Assembly: GCA_003693705.1 (NCBI GenBank)
Contig: RBZT01000693.1
Span: 1-27,084 of the forward strand
Reading direction: 5' to 3'
Length of the DNA: 27,084 nucleotides
DNA from: Polymyxa betae
Lineage: Eukaryota; Endomyxa; Phytomyxea; Plasmodiophorida; Plasmodiophoridae
Below, piece by piece: positions 1 to 9,039 of the stretch. Position 1 is the first letter of the stretch. Each line of letters starts with the position of its first letter. Under the pieces are notes generated by a model. The model did not search any database and was not told the DNA's origin. It saw only the letters and a program-made list of their open reading frames with translations. The translations under genes and the position numbers were made by a program.

Positions 1-494
1 GCAAAGTAGTTAGTTCCCTTCGTCCCCTTCATCTAACTTCAGTCGCTCCCCTTAATTACACATTCAATGTTGGCGCAGCCCGTGGTCCAACCTGAATGCG
101 AAATTATGCTACCCCAAGTTTCGGTAGTCATTTGAGTTCCACCAGTATTTTTTGTATGGAGGCTCCGCCGCATTTTTGGCGCAGCCCACCGTTAGTTTTG
201 GTGAAACTGCGGGTGACTACCGGCAATTTGGCTACGTTTACGGATACCTCTACAATATAGATAGAGTGACATAGTTTAGGCCACGGCTTTCAAAAGCGCG
301 GGCAATTGGAACGTGTTTGGGGTTTCTGCACCAGTCGGCGCTCGACACTGGAAGCTTCCCATGTCACACATGTGCATGTGCGACATGTTTGGCGGTGCAT
401 CAATAGCTCAGCGCGCCGTATAATTCGACCCAGCTCATGCGGCAGCTTGAAGAGGGACAGCCGCCTCCTCGTAGGATCATTCTTCAATCTTATT
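1..494. other. No gene seen; duplicated PBS-like motif
   Basis: I see no convincing coding sequence here; the reading frames between about 290 and 512 are short, lie opposite one another and resemble nothing. The visible structure is the 12-base motif TTGGCGCAGCCC, present at 70-81 and again at 176-187. Starting with TGG, it resembles a retrotransposon primer-binding site, so this may be the leader of a decayed LTR element. That is inference; no LTR pair was found. Confidence 0.4.
70..187 (+). repeat. Direct repeat TTGGCGCAGCCC (two copies)
   Basis: Two exact 12-base copies lie at 70-81 and 176-187, about 106 bases apart. Both start with TGG, as primer-binding sites complementary to the CCA end of a tRNA do. 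Sequence after the motif diverges (GTGG against ACCG). They may be two leader fragments or a local duplication. Confidence 0.45.
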
Positions 495-510
495 AGGGGG
501 TATCAAAGTT
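495..510 (+). repeat. Left terminal inverted repeat of Harbinger A
   Basis: AGGGGGTATCAAAGTT matches the reverse complement of 3445-3460 at all 16 positions. It is preceded by ATT, the same triplet that follows the right end. Confidence 0.9.
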
Positions 511-560
511 GAGTCGCCGCAATTTTTTTGATTCCGATCTATCAGCGCAGAGTTTCAACG

Positions 561-626
561 TAAGATTCGAATCTAACTTAAGATTCACTTCCAGGAGGTG
601 AATCTTACTCCGAAAATCGAATCTTA
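561..626. promoter_or_regulatory. Subterminal TAAGATTC motif cluster, left end
   Basis: The octamer TAAGATTC occurs at 561-568 and 579-586, and inverted as GAATCTTA at 600-607 and 619-626. The first forms the palindromic TAAGATTCGAATCT (561-574), which recurs at the right end. In characterised Harbinger elements the Myb-like protein or the transposase binds short subterminal repeats, so these are candidate binding sites. That role is inference; the repeats themselves are directly visible. Confidence 0.6.
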
Positions 627-693
627 AAAGACGCAGCGGGAATAAACACAGAAAAATTTGCTGGTTATCATCGTTTCCATCCGTTTGAGTCAC

Positions 694-2012
694 ATGGTTC
701 CTCCTTCAGACTCGCGATCAGCTACGCCAGCGAATGCTAAAAACAGCCGCAGGCGAACCTCAAAGCCAGAATTCCTTGCGATGATCCCATTCCTGGAAGT
801 TCGTGAGAACTTCTTTTTGATCGAAGGAGGGGCAGCCGCCGGTAAGCCTATGACATCTGGGCAGAAATTGTCCAAAAACGAAGGCTATAAAGCTCTCGCC
901 CTGCATGTCAATGAGCCGATCAGTGATAAAAGCTGGACTTGGACAACTGATGGCGCGAAACGTCGCTACGCCAGTTTCAAGAAGCTCTACAGAATAACGA
1001 GAGCTCTAATAGGAACAACAGGGTTCGGTTTAACTGAAAAAGACAATGCTAAAGGAATTACGACTGTCGAGCAAAAACTCGAGTCGCGGTGCTTGTTCTA
1101 TTCTGGAATGGATGCACAGTTCGGTTTCCGACAAAATATTAATCGATCCGTTATTCAGGAAACAGGAGTTGATGTGGGACCTGGGATCTTCAATTCGCCT
1201 CATACATGGAACGAATCTTACTCATTTTCTGAAGATGATTCCAGCGACGTTGATAAAAATGAATACACCATTGCGTGTAAAGCTAGCTACATTGTAAATC
1301 GCAAGAAGCACCTGATAAATTTCCAGGTACAATGAATAAGGATCGAGAGGGCAACAACTATAGACAGGAGTCAAATGCAGGTAACGACTGTGAAACAGAT
1401 GGCTTTGCTAATGATGTGCCTAATTGTGCAGTCTCGGATAGATACGCTGCAGAAGAAATCGTCGCCAGCGGGGCAGTTGTGATGCCTCATATCCAGTCCT
1501 CACTCAATCTGCCCTTTCCAGGTAAATTATTGTCACGCTATTAACTCACCGAATTGCTGACACCGATAAGATCGCGTCGACGTAGAGAATGAAGCACGGG
1601 CTGAAGAGAGTATGCGGCGTGCAGATGTCACTGATTCGGAAAGCGACAGTTGTGATACCGATACAGATTAGAGGCACGCCGTCGTGCGAACCTTGAAAAA
1701 CCTATTTCGAAAAAACCCAAGACACCGAAGCCGAAATGACTGGATTTTACAATCGGCAAAAACAATGCATCTGTGACTTCCAGTCAGTCCAAAAAAGCGA
1801 AGAAGGATTTCACAACCACGTTTGCAGAAACGCAACATGCTTATCTTGAGTTTAAAATGGAAACGCTTCAAACCGAAAGGGAGAAGTTAAAAAACGAGCA
1901 GAGCCTCGCTGAGTAGATTGCCAAAGGCAATATGGTGTCTTCTCTGCTGAGCACTGGACCGAGCATCGACGTCATTAAGGAGGCCTTGAACCTGGTATTC
2001 CCTGATAGTTAA
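694..2012 (+). pseudogene. Myb/SANT-like protein of Harbinger A (disrupted)
   Basis: This is the accessory DNA-binding gene that accompanies Harbinger transposases; in studied elements the partner helps nuclear import and recruits transposase to the ends. I prefer the ATG at 694 (MVPPSDSRS) to the one at 658, because the extra residues are hydrophobic and unlike the family. From 694, a basic NSRRR stretch lies at about residues 17-21, the SANT-like helices at about 27-100 (including KRRYASFKKLYR at 89-100), and a conserved GFGLTEKD...KLES...MDAQFG block at about 110-144. The first frame stops at 1335. An acidic linker (about 1575-1668) and a C-terminal coiled-coil block in another frame (about 1680-2012, ending IKEALNLVFPDS) follow, with in-frame stops. 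That tail closely matches 23490-23757 in Harbinger B, confirming it belongs to the gene. At least one frameshift plus two stops make it non-functional. Confidence 0.8.
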
Positions 2013-2034
2013 AGTAGTGCTGCAGGCGATCCAT

Positions 2035-3356
2035 TTAATCATAAAACCCGAAATACTCCAAAACTTCCTTCTGAATCTTACATCGCCATTCTTTTAGGGT
2101 GCAACTTTCGTTTCGACGCCCATGTATTTCCAAATCATATTGGGTAAGATCATGAATTTGGGCTTCTGACTCATAATCAAGATGGTCTGCTGCTACCCGC
2201 AGACCATTAACCATGCTGTGCAAAACGCAACAGGCAGCAATCCAATCGCAAGCATAGGAGACATCCTTCGGCATATTGATAGTAATCGGTAAGCCTCGTA
2301 ACGACTGCCAGTGCTGTTCCAAGATCCCGTTGCCATGCTCAGACACCACCCGCCCCCGGGATAATCGCTTATTGAACTCTTCATTTTCTGGGAGCGATGT
2401 TGCGGGTTGACGGTACGGAACAAGCATCTGTTTGAATAACGAAAACCCAGAATCTCCAAACTGGTACTCCCCATCGGAGAAGAACCTTTCTGGATTCTTA
2501 TCAACGGCACCACTTTCCCATACTGCTGTGCCATGAACCGAACCGGGCCATCCGGCTATTACAAAACGAATGCTTCTGTTCTGATCAAACGTTAGCATGA
2601 CGTTCATGGAATATGTACACTTGCGACTGAAGTATACTTCGCCTTCAAGGGTAGGACGCTGAATAACCCAACATGTGTTCCATCAGTAGAAGCAACACAG
2701 CACTGAAATCCAAACTTTTCATGTGTCCTTGCGCGCTTAGAGCCCGTCTCTCTTCTACATCCGGCCAATAAATATACTTTCTGCTCAGGCTCTATAACCC
2801 ATGGGTAACTCCCTTAGTATAAAGCACGACACTACCATAGCCTACTCCTTTGGAAACGGCTACCATTCCAATCGTCGAGCCAGTATTATGCACAGGCTAG
2901 CTGAACCCAGACAGGGGCCTGGGGATTCTGCGATTCATTCTGGAACACAGGATGATCTAAGAAAAATAAAACGTGTATTCGAGTGACTTATACATGCTGA
3001 AACCAAACTTTGAATTTCACGCAGAAAGCGAAAGTTTCCTGACATACTCTAAGTTCTTGCTGGAACTGCCGAACTCCAAGATGTGGCAGGAGCCGCAGAT
3101 GGCCTAGATTCTTTGGCATGGCCTGTCGAAAATTAAAATACCGTTGCTCCGGCACCGAGGCATAGATCGTCATCAGTTTTTTCGCTGTCTTCCTGAAATG
3201 CTTGGAATCTTCAGCGTCCAAGCCTGGACAGGCAAGCTGAGTAGCAAGATAGCGAATGGCATCTTCAAGCTGTCGTAAGCATTGATATCGCTCTGAATTT
3301 CGAACCATAACAAAAAATATAACAGCCAAGTTTGACAACCCCGCGCGAAACCGCAT
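2035..3356 (-). pseudogene. PIF/Harbinger DDE transposase (DDE_Tnp_4 type), disrupted
   Basis: The gene reads from high to low coordinates. The N-terminal part (about 3356-2990) holds the family's pre-HTH region (RQFQQELRVCQETFAF). It is followed by QAPVWVQLACA and a helix-turn-helix segment near 2860-2800 (GMVAVSKGVGYGSVVLYT). The catalytic domain starts with STDGTH, whose first Asp codon is 2682-2684. The open part 2607-2035 (190 codons) carries the second Asp in GDSGF (residue 52) and the Glu in SEHGNGILEQHW (residue 90), with 37 residues between them, plus the terminal VLHSMVN block. So all three acidic residues survive. Damage: a one-base frameshift near 2665-2675, a stop in the HTH-to-catalytic linker near 2790, another near 2905, and frame changes towards the N terminus. 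The product would cut and paste the element as a nuclear endonuclease. Confidence 0.85.
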
Positions 3357-3390
3357 TTGAGAATAGAATCTAGAACCCGGTTTATGTACT

Positions 3391-3404
3391 TAAGATTCGA
3401 ATCT
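3391..3404. promoter_or_regulatory. Subterminal TAAGATTCGAATCT motif, right end
   Basis: This is an exact copy of the 14-base motif at 561-574, placed about 57 bases inside the right terminal repeat. A related GAATCTTG lies at 3436-3443. Presence near both ends of the same element supports a role in recognition by the element's own proteins. Confidence 0.6.
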
Positions 3405-3444
3405 GCAAAGCACGATAGAAGACCAGAGATTCTTCGGAATCTTG

Positions 3445-3460
3445 AACTTTGATACCCCCT
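3445..3460 (-). repeat. Right terminal inverted repeat of Harbinger A
   Basis: AACTTTGATACCCCCT is the exact inverse of the left end and is followed by ATT (3461-3463), the presumed target duplication. Confidence 0.9.
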
Positions 3461-3509
3461 ATTGCTCGATTGCTGAATCATGACTGTACCCTAGCCCACC
3501 ACGATCACC

Positions 3510-4342
3510 TAGGGCTCCGATCGGGTTCGGGTAGTGTCCGAAAAACGCGGGTCGGGTCGGGCTCGGGTAGCGGGACGATACCCGACCCAACTATCCGACT
3601 GTATCCGACGGTTAATAATTTGAGCTGTACAAACTGCGCACGGATTTACGCTCAGCTAACATTTGTGTATTTTGTCAAGTTGCATCATTGCAATGGTCAC
3701 GAATATGGCAACCCGCAAGAGCAAAGCACCCATTTCGTCAACGACGCTTTCGCAACTATTCCAAAAAAAGACTTCAATATTGATTACTCTGACATTATCG
3801 AACTTGTTTCACTTCTGATAATCTCTTATTGGGAGAACAAGTGACCGATTGGGAGAAATATGTACTGCTGAACAGGTCCAAACCGCTACCACAGGAGAAG
3901 CTGGTGATGATTCTTCTCTTTTCACGTACCTCGATGTTCTCTCATTGCGTTTGTGAAGGCCAATAATGGATGAGGCCGACAAATATTTGAACTTGTGATC
4001 CTCTATATTATTACATCGCATGCAATGCAGTTTCACATCTTTTGTCGAAAGAGACATACTGTCAATTCCTGGATCGTCTGTGTCGGATTTTAGAAATTTT
4101 CAATGGTGGACACAATGTGCTTAGACTGCGTCGACGTTCCCTTCAGCCTGAGACACTAAGTGCATTGATATTAGGGAATAACTCACTTATAACGCACCCA
4201 ATCAAGATGTGTATACAGCGTTTCTGTGAACATTTTCTCTCGCCATACAATTGTCGGGTTGCTACCCGACCCGTCTAAAAATGTCGGGTCGGGTTCGGGT
4301 ATGGGGCTGGTATCCGACCCGACCGACCCGATCGGAGTCCTA
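3510..4342 (+). mobile_element. hAT-like deletion derivative with GC-rich inverted ends
   Basis: TAGGGCTCCGATCGGGT at 3510-3526 faces its near-perfect inverse ACCCGATCGGAGTCCTA at 4326-4342 (one mismatch). Inside each end is a dense cluster of CGGGT/ACCCG motifs (about 3520-3612 and 4255-4326), like the subterminal repeats of hAT elements. The interior keeps only scraps of both ends of a hAT transposase. I could not find an 8-bp target duplication (left flank CGATCACC, right flank AAAACATT), so the exact borders or the insertion history are uncertain. It lies only about 50 bases from Harbinger A. Confidence 0.75.
3705..4278 (+). pseudogene. hAT transposase remnant (dimerisation domain)
   Basis: A plausible start, MATRKSKAPISS at 3705, is followed within about 100 bases by sequence from the other end of the protein, so the central RNase H-like catalytic domain is missing. 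The C-terminal part has an acidic GDDSSLFTYLD block (about 3890-3935) and MDEADKYL (3966-3989). It then shows the hallmark of the hAT dimerisation domain: ERDILSIPGSSVS in one frame (about 4047-4085), continuing after a frameshift as IFNGGHNV...RRRSLQPETLSALILGNN in another (about 4094-4185). The order matches the family consensus of an IP-S-S stretch, then an F-GG segment, then an R-L-P-E-T-L-N segment. It cannot encode an active transposase. Confidence 0.75.
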
Positions 4343-4439
4343 AAAACATTAAGGCTGATTCTGCGAGTTCAATGAAATCGGAAGCTGTTTCAGGAGGTTT
4401 TGATGACACCCTTGGATCATAGACTCTGAAACGTCATAA

Positions 4440-6616
4440 CACACCGGAATCTCGAAAGACCGCCTTTCCCATTACAATCCATTGCAGTTGCAGATGGCCG
4501 CCAAATTGATATACTTGGAACTGGTCACTCAAAACAAATCACGTTAGGACATGCCGCCATCAGTTTGCAAGACGTACAGCACGTTCCAAACAAGAACCAC
4601 AAGCTGCTGGCTGTAGGGCAAAGCACGGAAATGAGTCTGTCCTTCCTGTTCACTGGAAACACATGTTACTTCTTGGACAAGCATTACGAGGTCATCCATC
4701 GAGTCGATAAGAACGGGAATAATCTTTACATATTTTAGCAATCAAAGAAACGCCACAAAACTAATGACATCTCCGCTGTTAACCAAATCATTAGCCACCA
4801 ACTAGCTCACCTACGATCCGGTCACTTGTGCGACAGGCTCCTGAGGAAGGCAAAAAATCTTTACGGTGGGACTTGATTTCGCAACCGACCCCTCCAGCGG
4901 CCCTGGAAATGCGCTGGAGGGATGCATCCAAGATGACTAGAACATCATTCAAGGTAAGTGTACATCGTGTCGAACTCCGATCTTCAGTTTCAAAGACTTG
5001 GTACACATGTTTGATACACAAAAGGGGACGGCGTACGGAGATTATACGGTATTCAGACCGCAAGTCAGCAATTTGACGCGGACCAAAGCCACGATCGGCA
5101 GCATGGATGAAATCGATCAAGCGGACGTTGGGGATTGTTCATTCGCAGATTGCAATCTTCGAATATCGCTATAGATTGTCAGGAACGCTGACAGATTGTT
5201 TGGAGCGACGTCGTTATAAGACCATTCCCAGTTCCATCAATCGGAGGCAATAGGTATATGAAATCATTCACTGATGCCTACTCCAACAAAAGTTGGGTTT
5301 ATTTCTTCAAGTTTAAATCGGATGATCAGGAAATTGTGGAAAATTTCGAGCGCCAGGCGTTTTGAACAAGTCCTCAAACAAAACGGAACTAATCCGCACC
5401 TGGAGAACGGACAATGGGACAGAGTTTTTTGTCGACGGTTTTTGCCACGAAAACGGAATTTTGCACGAATCTTCGATACCCTGAAATCCAGAACAAATGG
5501 ATGCGGCAGAAAGGTTCAATAGGTTGCAATATGAATAGACTCGACGAAGCAGGAACAGCTTCTCCCCGCCGCCTAGAGCCGGCTTGCAGCGATGGCGATA
5601 CGAACCATCTCCTGACTATAGGGAAGCGACATTGGCTGCTACGTGTTGAGCCATGTCTCAACGGCACCGAATTGATGCTCGACTGCTGACTTCCACGACG
5701 TTGCCACGAGAATTGGAGAAGGCGGAAGCCGATGAGTTTTCACGCAGCTCACCCATGAGAATTTTTTGTAGAAGCCATTGCAGCTGCAAACGTTCTCAGA
5801 AATGAGTCCCCGACAACCGCACTCGACGGAACGCAACATGAGGGAAGTCACCAGAGGAAGCCTTCTCAGGACAAATACCAGACGAATCTCGATGGAGAGT
5901 GTGGGGCTGTCGGTGCTGGTCGTTTGTTCCGAAAAGTTAAGACGAAAGGTGGACCCGAAAGCGAGGCGTGCGATCTTTATAGGATACGTCGACCGACAGA
6001 AGGGCAACAAACTTTGGGATCCTATCACCAGGAACGTCTACTGCAACAAGCACGTATCAGGTTCGACGAGAGCGCATTCTCATGGGATGACGAAAAGAAG
6101 AGCGGCCACCATTCTTTTCAGCCACTTCTCTCCTATGATATTGACGAAGCCGATGACACCCGGCAGCGCCAAGACCTAATTGGGAATCATTTAATAGGTA
6201 CTGATGCGAGCGTAATCAACGAATGGAGCGACGACGCTCAGACCGACATGCATGTGAATGAAGAAGACTTAAACGAGAGTGAAATGGCCGACGAAATTAA
6301 TGAAGATGCCACAGGAGAGGAGCTAGATGACGACGTCAGCGACTACCATACCACACAAGAAGAGTTTGAGGCGCCAGACCCCGCAGGAATAACTGAAACG
6401 CGGGCTCCCAATGATGCACGAAGACCTCACAGGATACATCGTAAGTCTGCCGCTACCAGCCGATTGATTTCCGGAGAACTGAGACAGAGGAAGATTTCGG
6501 GTCAAAATTCGTTAACCTTGCTGCAAAGCAACCCAAACAGTGCGACAGGCCCTGGAAGAGGCGACGGATACAAATGCCAAACCCGATATCACAACTGTGA
6601 AAGGGAACCGTTGTAA
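4440..6616 (+). pseudogene. Ty1/Copia pol fragment: pre-integrase, integrase, linker
   Basis: The first part (about 4486-4737) matches the Copia region between protease and integrase: VADGRQIDILGTG, ISLQDVQHVPNKNHKLLAVG, and KNGNNLYIF. The integrase core follows in decayed form: TDAYSNKSWVYFF near 5270, the second Asp in TDNGTEF (codon 5410-5412), ENGILHES, then AAERFNR with the Glu at 5509-5511 in the same frame. A TGA interrupts the stretch between Asp and Glu. The integrase C-terminal core is recognisable at about 5955-6050 (DPKARRAIFIGYVDRQKGN, WDPITRNVYC). A long acidic linker follows (about 6060-6430, within an open frame to 6616). RT and RNase H do not follow, so the element is truncated on both sides. 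Multiple stops and frameshifts make it dead. Confidence 0.8.
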
Positions 6617-7008
6617 TTTGACCCCCATATTTTACTTTACGAGCGAATCCCATTCCAAAAATAAATCACGCCCGATGATACAATCGGCACTGATCCTGTC
6701 CGAACGACAAAGGTGGTCCGAACCTGTCGCCCAAAGTTGATCATGACGTCCGACGTCCCTGTCAAGACATCAAGCCAAGGCAGGTGTACACGTCAAGTGG
6801 GCGCACGATAACTTGGCTCGAGTCGTGCATGGCCACGAACCACTGGACTTCTCAAGCTCCGAACCGGAGCTGCTATAGCACACACAGACCCAGTCGACAA
6901 TGGCAGCTCCCCACTGGTGTACGACAACTCCGCCATGGAATTTTCATATATATGAATCTGCGTTAATCTTATTTTACTATATAAGAGCCCACCGGGCCAT
7001 CAATACAA
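6617..7008. other. No gene; possible LTR or promoter remnant
   Basis: No reading frame here resembles a known protein. A TATA-box-like TATATAAG lies at 6978-6985 on + (near-symmetric, so it could serve either strand). The stretch lies between the Copia remnant and the 3' end of the gag-protease remnant on -, so it may contain LTR sequence of either. I see no matching second LTR. Confidence 0.3.
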
Positions 7009-8107
7009 TCACTTCGTAAACTGACTGCTTGTCCAGACATTGATCGCTGTTGCCTCTCTAGTCTCAACAACCCCTTCGGCTTCCACAGTTTCGCCTACGA
7101 ATCCCAGCATGCGAATGCGTTTCTCGGCCCTGCTGTCAATCTTCCCTCCTGCGGCTTTCACGGAGTCGTTCTGCACGATGCTGATGATGGCGCCTGTGTC
7201 GATAAGCGCATTCGCGGTCCTGTCACCGAACTGCACCGTGATAATCGGCGCAGGAGGCGTTGTACGCGTCGTTACTCTGGGTAATTGTTGGTATATGCAG
7301 GGCTGCGCTGCATGTGATGTGTGGCCATGCGTCGCCCCAGGGTCCACGACCAGGATAGCAGGTTGGAGTTCAACAGAATCGTCCGTTCCACATCATCCAG
7401 CTCCCTTGACCGGTTGCTGAAGTTGTACTTTGAGTCCAGCATGGCCCGAGTTTTGTCGCTGATGCTGCCTCGGTAAATGTTGAACGTTAGCTTGGGTGTT
7501 GCTTCACTTGAGTTGTGGGCGAACTGGCTGAGGGCTGCCTCGAGTCGGCAAATCAGCGCCGTCAAGTCTCATTGTCACGCTGATGGGCTGCGATTAGGGC
7601 TTCTTTCCAACGATCCGCTTCAACAGAAGACGACCCAGTGATGCGGTCTCGAAGATCCATCAGCACCGTGTCGTATGTGTGGTCGGGCAGCTGGCGCTGC
7701 ACCGCTCCGATCAACGAGGCCAAGTTAGGGTTGCCGAATTCGGCCTTTATCCATGCTTCAAGAACATCGCGTGATCCGGAGACCCGTTTTGTCGCGGCCG
7801 CTGCCATGTTGAGCCACGTCACTGCTTCTTTGGACTCGTTCCATGGGCCGGCGGTTCAGACAGCCAGCTTCGGTGGGTTGAAGGCTTGGATGGGCAATCT
7901 CCGTGCGGTCCCTCCGGTGCACTTCGCTGGCTCGTCCGGCGTGGGTGTCCCAATAAACGACTCCTTGGATTCGTTTTTTATATTTCTTTTGGCCTGTTGA
8001 GTCTCCGAAAAGCGTTCCAGCATCCTCTTGAAGAATGCTTGCAGGGCGTTCAAGGCGTCAACCAGACGTTCAACCCGTTCAATTGGGGCGGGTATTGGCG
8101 TGCCATT
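7009..8107 (-). pseudogene. LTR retrotransposon gag-protease remnant
   Basis: Read on the minus strand, the frame is open from about 8107 through 7562 apart from one in-frame TGA at 7856-7858, although the first ATG is only at 8053. It begins with a predicted coiled coil (IERVERLVDALNALQAFFK, then ERFSETQQAKRNIKN) and continues with a helical gag-like body (WLNMAAAATKRV, IKAEFGNPNLASLIGAV). A frameshift near 7563 leads into TALICRLEAALSQFAHNS. A second near 7330 leads into an aspartic protease with a standard active site, NALIDTGAIISIV (about 7200). No zinc knuckle is evident and no RT follows. The DTGA site differs from that of the Gypsy group in this window, so this is a separate lineage. 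Superfamily not determined. Confidence 0.65.
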
Positions 8108-8139
8108 TGAAACGTTTTCTTGTTGTCATTTTGATTCCG

Positions 8140-8270
8140 ATAAAGTGTTTCGGTTATGCGAAACGTCCAGGAACCGGGGATCTAGGTGTTCGTAGACGTA
8201 CAAGTTATAAAATCGAGATACGAGAGATAGTGAGAGCTAGAATAACGGTGGTATAGCAGAAACACTTTAT
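8140..8270. repeat. 131-bp unit with 12-bp inverted ends (MITE-like)
   Basis: ATAAAGTGTTTC at 8140-8151 is the exact inverse of GAAACACTTTAT at 8259-8270. The spacing is compatible with a small non-autonomous inverted-repeat element. No target duplication is obvious (left flank CCG, right flank GAA), and I see no second copy in the window. Confidence 0.35.
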
Positions 8271-8328
8271 GAAAAAGACAAAAGCAGCAGCCTCTGTCTT
8301 GTTATCAGCTAAGTCATCAGGGTAGTCA

Positions 8329-8628
8329 TCACAACCATTTGTCTTTAATGGCTATAGGCTTCAAAACATCAACCAAGAACTCAACATAACTTTTGGCTGC
8401 TTTCTGAAACCCATTGAAAAAACGCTGCCAATTATGGACCTCAATCAAGGTTTCCAGCTGTTGAACTAGATCAATAACTCTGGCTTTTGGTTTGAGCTTC
8501 AGACTTAACTTCAGAGATGACGTTACACTCGAGGGAATTTCACAATGAGTAGACGTATCAGAGGCAAGATATTGCTTCAAAAAATCCATAAACCTCTTAT
8601 CTGTCAAGTCATTCTTTTCAATCTTCAT
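8329..8628 (-). CDS. Hypothetical 99-residue protein, unrecognised
   Basis: An open frame of 99 codons starts with MKIEKNDLTDKRFMDFLKQ and ends KPIAIKDKWL. It is rich in Lys and Leu and looks largely helical; the middle has SLKLSLKLKPKARVIDLVQQ. No catalytic motif, signal peptide or membrane segment is visible. It starts about 20 bases after the stop of the next minus-strand ORF (8649-8975) in a different frame, so the two may be parts of one gene split by a frameshift or intron. A retroelement gag is possible because the surroundings are all transposons, but I do not recognise the family. Confidence 0.35.
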   Translation of the reverse strand: MKIEKNDLTDKRFMDFLKQYLASDTSTHCEIPSSVTSSLKLSLKLKPKARVIDLVQQLETLIEVHNWQRFFNGFQKAAKSYVEFLVDVLKPIAIKDKWL

Positions 8629-8648
8629 TGGATGTTACAAATAACAGA

Positions 8649-8975
8649 TTAAAGGTTCGTGTCAATTAATGTGATAACGCTCTGAAGAAAAGCCGTGGCT
8701 CCAGTTCCTTGTCGACGAGCATTTTCAAGAACGTCAAAATACTGTTTGGCACAACATCTGGAATATCCAGCATCTTCAACCCGAATCGATGAAAGAACAG
8801 TCGACGATGCATTCGACGACGAGGCAACGTCCGCAAACGCTGCCGATAACATTGAACTGGTTCCTGCAGACGAAAGTGCAGGTGTTGAAAATATCGACCC
8901 AGCAACATTGTCTGCAGGAGATGCTTGCTTCGAAAGGTCTTCAGTCTGCATGAGATCGGTAGGTGCTTTCGACAT
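8649..8975 (-). CDS. Hypothetical 108-residue protein, unrecognised
   Basis: The frame starts MSKAPTDLMQTEDLSKQASP, continues with a Ser/Ala/Thr-rich low-complexity half (to about residue 65), and ends with a more ordered segment with two Cys (YSRCCAKQYFDVLENARRQG). Upstream on the minus strand, at about 9100-9030, another ATG opens MGSEQQGTIPLTLIQQFKS before a stop. A TATA-like ATATATAT lies near 9110. Together with 8329-8628 this could be one decayed or intron-containing gene of about 0.75 kb. Function unknown; none is proposed. Confidence 0.35.
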   Translation of the reverse strand: MSKAPTDLMQTEDLSKQASPADNVAGSIFSTPALSSAGTSSMLSAAFADVASSSNASSTVLSSIRVEDAGYSRCCAKQYFDVLENARRQGTGATAFLQSVITLIDTNL

Positions 8976-9039
8976 TGTTCAAGATAAAAGTCGCTACAGA
9001 GCGTTCTGTGCGATCTTTCAAAGAAAACGATCACAATAA

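Larger units (their letters stand above)
495..3460. mobile_element. PIF/Harbinger DNA transposon A, full length but decayed
   Basis: The element is bounded by 16-bp perfect terminal inverted repeats (AGGGGGTATCAAAGTT at 495-510, its reverse complement at 3445-3460). The triplet ATT flanks both sides (492-494 and 3461-3463), matching the 3-bp target duplication of PIF/Harbinger elements. It carries the two genes typical of the family in convergent orientation: a Myb/SANT-like protein on + (694-2012) and a DDE transposase on - (2035-3356), with stops about 22 bases apart. Both are broken by stops and frameshifts, so the copy cannot be autonomous, yet the ends look usable in trans. Size is about 2.97 kb. 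A second, fragmentary member lies at 23203-24190. Confidence 0.9.

Noticed and set aside
5389-6028. Minus-strand frames of about 90-130 codons opposite the Copia integrase
   Set aside because: They are shadows; the plus strand holds ordered integrase motifs.
7040-8256. Plus-strand frames of up to 126 codons across the gag-protease remnant
   Set aside because: The minus strand carries the protease motif DTGA and gag-like sequence; the plus-strand frames have no motif.
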